Part shown: in pieces, positions 55,339-64,000 of the stretch | How positions within the stretch are numbered: the first letter of the stretch is position 1 | Layout of the letters: each line of letters begins with the position of its first letter | Assembly: GCA_963576475.1 (NCBI GenBank) | Contig: OY754982.1 | Location: 22,618,336 to 22,682,335 of the forward strand | Reading direction: 5' to 3' | Length of the DNA stretch: 64,000 nucleotides | Source of the DNA: Molanna angustata | Lineage: Eukaryota > Arthropoda > Insecta > Trichoptera > Molannidae | Notes under the pieces: generated by a model | The model's database searches: none | What the model saw: only the letters and a program-made list of their open reading frames with translations | Told to the model about the DNA's origin: nothing | Made by a program: the position numbers and the translations under genes

Positions 55339-58300
55339 ATGAACGGTTTATCGCTAAGATTATCTGGAAAAGAAGTTAGTAGCTTCAAGAAAAATGAAAA
55401 CAATATACCTGTTTTCCAAATTACGTATGTCAGTGCACAACGCTTTGGTAATTATTTTTTTTAATTATTAGTATTTAGATAGGTATAATAACATTACAAT
55501 TTTTTTTATGTATCCATTAACTATCGCAGCTAAATCTTGTGTGTATCCTTCTTGTAGAAAAATACTTAAACTTTTGTCAAAGAACTAAAGAAAATATTTA
55601 AATATTAAGTACAATAAATAAACAGTGAAAGTGATGTGTTTTTCGCACATTACACTTCTTTTTCAGCCGGACTTATTATTGCCTGTTGCATTGAGCTCAA
55701 ATACATTTTTTCACTAGTGAAATATCCATTAATGGTGGTATGCACTTTCTTCACACATCTTTTGCGTTTTTAATTTTTACAATTTATTTTACACATCATG
55801 ATGTGTAAAATAAATTGTGAAAATATTGCAAGAAAATATGTCAGTATACTACTTTATATCTTTACCCCAAAGGTATTTTGTCATTTATTTAAACACCTAA
55901 ATATTTTATTTCAGGTCACTTAGAAAATATCGGTGTTTTCCAAAGTGCTTCAAGTGTAAATAAACAACTAGATTATGTAAAAAGTATGTCTAAATGTCTG
56001 GATCTGACTAATGAAGATTCAAAAACAATATTTGTTATAGAGTTTATTGTTTTAATATTTTTACAAGCCCCTCCGAAGCATCCTCTCAAAAATACTTGCT
56101 TAAGGTACTTTAATTATTATTTTGTTATTTATTAATTAATTTTTCCACAGACAATTGTTGGTCAAACTCTTTAAAAATAATTTTGATTATAATGATTAAG
56201 TAGTCCAGCTTTCGTTTTACTGTTACACATAAAGTAGGGTTCGCGAAAATCCAATAGCTATAATAAATATTAAAATACTATCCAATATTTGAGATACATA
56301 TTGTATATATATCGATGATGCACAATAGATCAAAATATGGTCGCGGTGCAGGGTCGTGTGGGTCCCACTTCTAACCAATAATATGATAAGAAAAAGAAGA
56401 AATTTTCAAGCTGTCAATAAATGCCAAAATGATAAGGTAAAATAATAAAATATGAACTTGATTCCCATGAAAGTGAAAATTATTAACTGCAGGACAAGGG
56501 ATCCCCAATTTTTATTATCAAAGGTGAATAATAAAAATTGAACTTCCGTGAAGATTGCTGCCATTTCAGGAAAATAATCTCAATTATAGTTTTTTTTACA
56601 TCATCAGTTTGCTAAATATCTTGTTCAGAAAACAGTAACATATCAATTGATATATATCCACTTAAATATCAAATGATAAGGGTCAGAATAATGAAAAGGG
56701 TATATTCAAACACTAATGTATTAGCTATATATAAGAAAACTCACATAGCAAATACCTTATACAATTAAACTATTTTAAGAAATTTATTTGACCTGTGTGT
56801 AATAATGCATATGGCATGAGAAGATGGAAATATCTCCTACCAAAATTATTAAATGACATGAATGATGAGCTCTTGCATATATACACTACGTACCCAAAAT
56901 ATTTTACCCACTTAAAAAGTTACCTGAGAAGGTCTAATGACGACCGCTATGTGCTCTAGGAGCATGCTCCTTTGGTTGCTCGACTGTCGTAGGTCAGAAC
57001 CTGCATTGTAACATTTGTTGTAAACTTATTAAGTATTGAACTCGTCAACCTCAGGTGAACCCTGAGAGTTTCAATGATTGACTATATGTTGTATTAAAAA
57101 TGTCACGCCTATAAAAAAATATATATCAGTGAACTGTGACATAAGTAGACTTCAATTTGCATTTTTTTTCTTATTTTTTACTGTGATACATGTTTGTAAA
57201 AAAAAACATCAATCATTCATTTATGGAGTCATAAACTCCAAATTTCACTCAATCAATCATTAATTTGTATCCTAATTACAAATTATATACACATTTCTTA
57301 ATAGAACTTTTTTTATCACAATAATGAATACCAGTGGTGGCCTTGGTCTTGACAAATCTAACATTAAGCTACGCTTTGAATCTACGTACCTGCCACATTA
57401 TTCTCCGTACATTCTATACACTCTTTTTTCTGTATCAGAGAAAAGAGTTATCTAGAAGGCATCTCACACTCAGATCTTCTGGATCACTCTCTAAAGGAAT
57501 TGGGCAGACCCAACAAAGCGACTTACTATGATTGATGCTTTAGTGTGAGTGGTCCTACAAAGTGAAAAAAAAAAATAAAACCTCCAGATGTCCGCAGTGC
57601 AAGAGCACTTTCTCTAAAGGACTGAAAACAGCTTTATTTCGTAGAGCAACATAAGACCGAAATATAAGCGACCTTGGAATGATCTTGTCATAAATGTAGG
57701 TTCTTAGAGAAAATTCAAAATTGGGATTATTTTTGAAATTCAAGAACAAGGCTGCTGAAACAGTTACCTTCTAAAACATTACTTTTTTTTGAGTAAAAAT
57801 AAGTAAATAATTGTTTATTGATAAAATACAAATGAAATCAATGTTGTTTTATGAATAAAAATGTCTTTGTTATAACCACTAATCGAATTTTTATATTCAA
57901 CTGAATTTGAAGTGTAGGTTCCTCGTAAGGACGGGTAATTTTTTTTTTAAATTTGTTGTACCGTATTACTGGACATGCCAGTATAATGATGCGCATACCG
58001 GAATTCACAAGATTGTACTGTAATGTTAAATTTTCATTATGACTGTTTTTGAATAGTTATTAAAAATATACATATTTATTAGTAAATTTGATTATGAAAA
58101 TACAAATATTACATTTTTAATAAGTTAGCTTACTTTGTTTTAGGATACTTTTGTCAAAAAAACATCTTTACACAACAATTGAAAACGTGATATCAAATGA
58201 AATATCAGGATGCATTGCAGTTTGTGATTACGATGACCAGGATGCTGCCAATGAACTATGCACTTCGATAAACAGCTGTTTTGAAAACTTTACACCGGGA

Positions 58301-61300
58301 ATAAGGGGTGTTCAAAAATGCTTGAAAAATGTATTTCATTTTGTTAAGACGACATTAACAAATTATGTCACCATTGTTAAGTAAGTCAATTGAATTATTG
58401 TTAATTGTTATTTGATCAAACAAAACATTATTTATTCTTTTATTTGATAACAATTAAGTACAACATCATTAATATATTGGTAGTTTCTTGCCAAATAATA
58501 TATATTTTTTCTCCTCACTAACCCAAGAACAAAATTTGAATACTTTATGGAGTGTCTTGGCAGTGAGGAGTATAGCGTTGGCCACAACCCACTCGTTTTT
58601 TTTTTGTTTTTTTTTTATAATAATTATTAAAAGAGCCGATTGGCTCATGACAATAATTTATCATTAACATGTATATTATATTTTTTAACAGATTTTTAAT
58701 TATCTCAATAGAGACGAAGTTGGAATATTTATTGTAGGAGAACCGGGAAATCAAGGCACCTACAGGGCTTACGACCTGTCATCGGCTGGTTTACGTGATC
58801 ACTTTATGCGCTTGTGCAACGTTCACCAATTATGCCTTTTAATGAGATCCCTATCAATTCAATTTTGAAAGTTCTATATATTGTAATACTGAAATTCTTT
58901 TCGCTTGAAAATAAGGAATTTTTACTACAGCCATCTATGGGTGAAATTATGAACAACAATCTTATTATTTTTATTTATTTTGTTGGAACGCCATCTATTG
59001 AGAGAATTGTTTTTTTGTAAATAATTACAATGTACCTTCATGGTTAACATTGTAATTTTGATATAGTATTTTTCATATACTTTACTTCAGTTCTTATTAT
59101 TATTATTATTATTATTGGGAGTGGTTCTTTTGTAGTCCCTGCACTGCGACCATCTTGATCTATTGTGCTGCTCCATTTATTGGTTCATCTTAATAGCAGC
59201 TTGGTCTCTTCAATGAATCCCAGGATTCTGCTAGTTGGGATGCCCCCTAGGTCCTTGGGTTTTAGTGTATATGCCCTTAGGTGTTTGTGTCTGGCTTCCA
59301 AAAATGCTGGACATTCACAGATCACGTGTGAGGCAGTTTCTTCCTCATATTGACACCCTCTGCTGTTTGGGTCTTCTACGATCCCCATTATGAAGTGGTG
59401 TCTTTTAAGATGGCAGTGGCCAGTGAATAAACCGGTAATGGTTCTTAGTTGATTCCTGCTTAGGTTTAGCAGTTCCCTGCTCCTCTTTTTGGAGGGCCCT
59501 TCGATGAATTCTTTGGCCTGTCGTTGACCATTACAGGTTTTCCAGAATTCTATGTGTTGGATTGTGATCCAATCCTTTGTCGACTTTTTGATTGTCGCTG
59601 CAGGTAGCCCAAGTAATGGTTCAGGTCCTATAAAAGGAGTCCTTGACCCTATTTTAGCTAACTTGTCTGCCTTTTCATTGCCTTCTATTCCTCTGTGGCC
59701 AGGAACCCACACTAAATGAACTTTGTTGTGTTCTCCAAGCCTTGTGAGATACGTTAGGCAATCCCATACCAGTTTTGATGTGAACTGGCTTGATTCAAGT
59801 GCCTTAAGGGCTGCTTGACTGTCTGATAGTATATAAATATTCCTGTTTTTATAGGCTTTGTTTATATTCTCAAGTGCACATTCTATTATGGCATAGATTT
59901 CTGCTTGAAATACAGTTGGATATTGTCCGAGGCTATATGAAAATTTGGTTTTTGTTCCCCAGCAATGTCCTCCTGCACCGGTGCCATGGTCGGTTTTAGA
60001 TCCATCTGTATACCAGATCAGCCCCGGCTTTTTGGGTTTAAACCCCTTTTCCTCATCCCATTCACTGTAGGTTGGGTATCTAACCGTGAATGGTTTATGA
60101 TAGTGGTATTTTGGTGTCATTTTGTCTGAATTCATTTGTAATAGTGAATCCAGTTCTCTGTCCCATTTGAAATTGGTATGACCATAGCTAATGCGTTTAT
60201 GGTTCCATAAGCCATTACATACCAGCCTGTATAGTCCTAGCCTTGCCTCTGCTTCAATCACTATTTGTAGAGGTGGGAGGCCAAGTAGGACTTCTATAGC
60301 AGCTGTTGGTGCAGTTCTTATAGCTCCTGTGATTCCCATGCATGCAAGTCTTTGTACCTTGCTTAGTTGGCTCTCACAGGATACGAGTTTGGTTCTAGGC
60401 CACCATACCAGTGCAGCATAGATGATGACTGGTTTAATTACAGTGGTGTAGACCCAGTACAGAGTTTTAGGTTTTAGCCCCCATGTTTTGCCAAAGGTTC
60501 TTCTACATGCCCAGAAAACTCTGCATGCTTTGTCACATATGTAATCCACATGTTGTTTCCAACTTAATCTCTTGTCGATTATGACTCCAAGATATTTAAC
60601 TTGGTCACTCAGTGAGATCTGTATTCCAAAAAGAGTTGGTTCAATTAACCCCTCCAGTTTCCTCTTTTTTGTGAATGGTACCAGGACTGTTTTCTTGGGG
60701 TTAATTTTCAGTCCTACTTTGTTGCACCATTCTTCGACTGCCATAATGGCTGACTGAGTCACTTCTGAGACTGTTCTTGGAAATTTTCCACTAACAATGA
60801 TAGCTATATCATCAGCATATCCTATAGCTTTTATTCCCTTCCCTTCAAGGATCACAAGCAGCTCGTCCACCACCAGCGACCACAGCAGGGGTGATAGTAC
60901 TCCCCCCTGAGGACAGCCTCTGTCAGCGGAAGCCCTCACTGTATCCCCAAAAAGAGTAGATGCTACGGTTCTACTTTTTAGCATTGAGTTGATCCATCGA
61001 CATATAGTGTGTTCAACTTTGTGCCTTTTGGCAGCATTGGTTATTACATCGTATGTGGTCTGGTCAAAAGCCCCTTCGATGTCTAGGAATGTTCCAAGTG
61101 CCAGTTCTTTATAGTTTATTGCCTTCTCAATACTCAGCACTACCTCATGTAGTGCTGTTTCTGTGGATTTACCCGGACTATAGGCAAATTGGTATTGGTG
61201 CAACGGATTTCTTCTTAGTGCCCCGTCCCGCAGATGCCTATCAACCAGTTTTTCCAGTGTCTTGAGAAGAAAGGAGGTTAAGCTAATTGGTCGAAAAGCT

Positions 61301-64000
61301 TTTTCCTCTGTATAATTTTCACGCCCTGGTTTAGGTATGAAGACTATATTTACCTGTCTCCATGCTTTCGGTATATAACCAAATGCTAGACAGGCTCTGA
61401 AAATATAACATAATGGCGATGTCAATAAATTGATTCCTTGTTGAAGGAATGCGGGTATAATGCCATCGCTACCTGGTGATTTAAATGGTTTGAAGGTGCC
61501 AATTGCCCATTTAATCTTTGACTGGTTGATTACCGATTTAGCAAGAAGCCAGTCGTCCCTATTGGTTCTATATTTAGTCCCTATGGTATTTGATGACTCC
61601 TGCTCTATTCCTGTTTGATTTAGTACTTTTGATCCAGGAAAGTGCACTTTGAACAGTTGCTTCAATGTACCTTCCCCAGTATCGGTAAATTTGCCATCAG
61701 GAAGCTTTATGGTACTCAGCCCCTCAGCTTTATCTTTGGCCATAATTACTCCAATTTTGGATTTATCCGGGGTATTTTCTATGTTCTTACAGAAGTCCCT
61801 CCAGGATGCTCTTTTGGCTTTCCTCAGTTCTTTGTTGTAGCATGTAAGGGCCTCTCTATATATTTCCCAGTTACCTGCTACACGAGCTGCATTAAACTTC
61901 TTCCTGGCATTAGATCTTAGCTCAGAAAGTTTCTTAGTCCACCAGGGCACACATTTTGTTGAATGTATGGGTTTGGTAGGACAGTTGTTTTGATAAGAGA
62001 ACAGAATGGAGTCTTGTATTTTGTCTACCGTGTCCTCTATATCTGTTACTGTATGGGTTTTTATTTCCACATTTAATAGTTGTTCCTTCAAATCCCTAAT
62101 ATACCCCTCCCAATCTGTTTACTTCAGTTCTTGGTACATAGTCTGGTTTTCAATTGCACATTATTCTTTCGTGTCCAATTTTTTTTATAGCTTTCTCAGT
62201 TTGAAAGTAATTCATTGTATGTGTGTTGTAGATGTGGATTTGTGTTCTCTTCTCAAGTCTTAGTTCAGGGTCTTCTATTTTTCCTATTTTTATTTTGTGT
62301 ATTAGTTTTAATGCTTCATATTGTACCATCTTCTGTATGTTTTGTGTATAAGTATTTTGATGGTGTGTATACGTTTAGACCATATTCTGTGTATGGTATT
62401 CTGTGGTGAATTTGTTAAAGTTTTTCTATAGAACAAGAAAATTTTATTGATTTATTTCTTTCTTGAGACTTCCAATCATATTTTCATACCTTACATATTA
62501 GTGTTCATGTTATATTATGTAGATATATTTTCGAATACTTAATAGAAAATAAAGAATCATTAGATTGCTTGAACTCAATTAAACCTCGTTTTCTAGGACA
62601 ATATCAATATGAGATTTATATTTTCAAAAGGTTACCAGAAAGCGGCATAGAATAGTGCTTCCACTCTTCTGTACATCTTTTTCGGGTGTCCAGTAAAAGG
62701 CACAATCGAAAATACAGGAGGCAAAATCACATCTTACATAGTATAATAAGGTTCACCCTTCATCCTGAATGTTGCCCTTTTTTAGGTGAGATGAGACTAG
62801 TGTGTGGGCATACACACATGTGTCGTGCTTCCTTTTCAAAAGGTAATGCACACCCGCACACCTGTCGCTGGTTACCCCACATTGTGGGATATGGTATGTA
62901 TGTATGTATGTATGTACCAGAAAGAACTAACTACAAAAATTGTTAAAAAATATTTTCAAAAATTCTCTTGATTAAAAAAGGGTAGGTATATAATATGTGC
63001 ACTTATAACAAGTCTTCCATTCCATGCACTGAAACTATTTTATACTAACTAAACTAAATCTTCTTTCTCTTTTTCAGGGATACCAACGTCCAAATGTCAC
63101 CAACGGAAAAGATGGCATTATATGTACGCATTCATAACGCAAACAGATTGCTATTTTCTATTGTACAAAAATGCTATGTGGATATTTTATCAACCGATGA
63201 TATCAATGATTGGAAAGAGTATTCTTCGTTTTCTCTAACTTTTATAAATCATGCTGATTTGCCCATGGATACTAAGTCATTGTGTTCGATGATTCTTATA
63301 TCCCTCTTGAAATTAAGATTTGGTACAGACACATGGATTTTTGTAAGTACCTATATTCTAGTATTTGTATTACAATGTCTATTTGTTTTATGTATAAAGC
63401 ATTGAAAAGAAAAAACTTGTTTTATACTGAGTGATGAGTTTAATCCTGAGGAACAAGTCTCATTGAAACTTGTATAAAATAGCTCATTGAACATTTAAAT
63501 CCTCTTTTAATAATCTACATATAACATAAAAACTGCTCAAACCCGTATTCTAATCTAGAGTGAAGTTAACAGCAAACATCTTGATCACGTTATGTGGGGT
63601 ACGCAGAGTGCAAATTTGTGTGTTTTTACTTAGTTGATATATGCGCAAACCGTTCCACTCCATGACAAAGATACTCATGTTATTTACCGGATACTGTACT
63701 AGGTATCAAACAATATTATGAAACATTTTTGTATAAGATAAACAATTCAATTTATAGCCATACATATTCTTGCAGATGTGACTCAATTCTGACTTATTTC
63801 AGCTCCTGCAGATTATATACAAAATAGATGACCATCGTGATCATTTGTTGTATGATGAAATTAGTTACATTACATCTGGGATTGAAGTTCTGTGTATTGT
63901 TTCTGCACTGACAAACATCATACCCGTGGAAGATATGTGTTCAAATCATATTGAAAACATTCCTATTATTAATTTCTTGTGTAAAAAACTGCTTTGTTTG
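55339..64000 (+). CDS. THADA: THADA-like HEAT-repeat protein, N-terminal part (runs off the window)
   Basis: Exons 55339-55447, 55915-56104, 58144-58380, 63078-63342 and 63803-64000+ join in frame at GT-AG sites to give 333 residues without a stop. The gene continues past the edge (family members are ~1,700-1,950 residues). In eukaryotes THADA/Trm732-type proteins act as partners of the methyltransferase that 2'-O-methylates position 32 of tRNAs; insect THADA is also tied to energy balance. Recognition rests on exon 3, INSCFENFTPGIRGVQKCLK then NVFHFVKTTL, matching the ISSCMENF...LLKNVLHFLQKSL block of vertebrate THADA, and on LQAPPKHPLKNTCLR earlier. Later exons are helical and HEAT-like (LLQIIYKIDDHRDHLLYDEI). 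The first ATG fits the exon 1 donor. Intron 2 has LINE ends and intron 3 (58381-63077) a large LINE. No catalytic motif is expected. Confidence 0.72.
56790..57010 (+). mobile_element. Possible LINE ORF terminus
   Basis: One frame gives YGMRRWKYLLPKLLNDMNDE, LLHIYTTYPKYFTHLKSYLR. This resembles the GxRxWRYxLPxxLN...S...FK..LK terminus of jockey-type ORF2. Low information content. Confidence 0.4.
57340..57700 (+). mobile_element. LINE ORF2 terminus, degraded
   Basis: GAAGGCATCTCACACTCAGA, CCTCCAGATGTCCGCAGTGC, AAGAGCACTTTCTCTAAAGG and CCTTGGAATGATCTTG parallel 48150-48380. The PPDVRSARA coding signature is followed by a frame shift. It lies in THADA intron 2. Confidence 0.6.
58515..59035. repeat. 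Rep-2 copies in inverted arrangement, THADA intron 3
   Basis: 58515-58600 is the minus-oriented terminus (TGGAGTGTCTTGGCAGTGAG ... GGCCACAACCCACTCGT). 58690-59035 is plus-oriented (TCTCAATAGAGACGAAGTTG, GGCACCTACAGGGCTTACGA, GTTTACGTGATCACTTTATG). The pair mirrors the inverted arrangement at 3522-4465. Confidence 0.6.
59081..59095. repeat. Target-site duplication of the LINE, left copy
   Basis: TTTACTTCAGTTCTT, repeated identically at 62118-62132. The pair brackets the retrotransposon and fixes its boundaries. Confidence 0.9.
59096..62117 (-). mobile_element. 5'-truncated non-LTR retrotransposon (I/LOA-like) with intact RT-RNase H ORF
   Basis: The minus-strand frame is open from the insertion breakpoint (62115) to a stop at 59185; 968 codons follow the first start-like codon. 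The endonuclease is lost by 5' truncation. The reverse transcriptase spans about residues 200-500: RPISLTSFLLKTLEKL, FLDIEGAFD (D337), CPQGGVLSPLLW and YADD (425-428). A thumb/linker follows with YAALVWWPR. RNase H has D696 (YTDGS), E731, D757 (SDSQ) and D809 (NEKADKLAK). A C-terminal zinc-knuckle-like C913...H922..C925.C927 closes it. The 3' tail is (AAT)n, as in I-type elements. It is flanked by a 15-bp target duplication. With no stops it is a recent insertion, antisense in THADA intron 3. Not mobile by itself without an endonuclease. Confidence 0.92.
62645..62915 (+). repeat. Rep-1 longest copy with GTAT tail, THADA intron 3
   Basis: CATAGAATAGTGCTTCCACT, TTCGGGTGTCCAGTAAAAGG, AGGTGAGATGAGACTAGTGT, CACACATGTGTCGTGCTTCC, TAATGCACACCCGCACACCT and CCCACATTGTGGGA, ending in GTATGTATGTATGTATGTA. 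The microsatellite tail suggests spread by a LINE-type mechanism (SINE or LINE 3' UTR). Confidence 0.7.

Overview
This window looks like nuclear DNA of an arthropod, most likely an insect. It is AT-rich. Its genes are split by GT-AG introns ranging from under 100 bases to several kilobases. The introns and intergenic spaces are packed with decayed non-LTR retrotransposon ends, tRNA-derived SINEs, a Penelope-like element, palindromic MITEs, piggyBac-like TTAA elements and minisatellites. I cannot fix the order from sequence alone. There is no sign of bacterial or organellar organisation.

Three host genes can be assembled exon by exon. (1) An Aven-like cell-death regulator lies on the plus strand (19217-23075, five exons, 378 residues). 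(2) A secreted purple acid phosphatase of the ACP7/PAPL type lies on the minus strand (51155 down to 32164, ten coding exons used per transcript, 444 residues). It has a signal peptide and all seven metal ligands. (3) The N-terminal 333 residues of a THADA-like HEAT-repeat protein lie on the plus strand (55339 to the window edge). Aven and the phosphatase are convergent, separated by about 9 kb. The phosphatase and THADA are divergent, separated by about 4.2 kb. I see no functional link between the three.

The strongest unusual signal is in the phosphatase gene. The exon carrying the GHRPMY metal-ligand motif is present twice in tandem (36693-36817 and 36469-36593). The copies have the same length (125 nt), the same splice phases, 33 of 41 residues identical, and a 99-bp spacer. 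Including both copies, or neither, gives an immediate frame shift and stop codon. Only one-of-two splicing yields an intact enzyme, so these look like mutually exclusive exons that swap residues beside the active site.

Layout: 1-19200 holds repeats only (LINE 3' ends, a fold-back element, TIR elements and a decayed reverse-transcriptase fragment). 19200-23330 is Aven, with LINE insertions in intron 2 and the 3' region. 23400-32160 is convergent intergenic DNA with SINEs, a 64-bp satellite and a Penelope-like GIY-YIG fragment with a hammerhead ribozyme motif. 32164-51155 is the phosphatase, its introns full of mobile DNA. 51200-55300 is the divergent spacer, with a nested TIR element and a GC-rich patch. 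55339-64000 is the start of THADA; its fourth intron contains a nearly intact LINE ORF2 with reverse transcriptase and RNase H.
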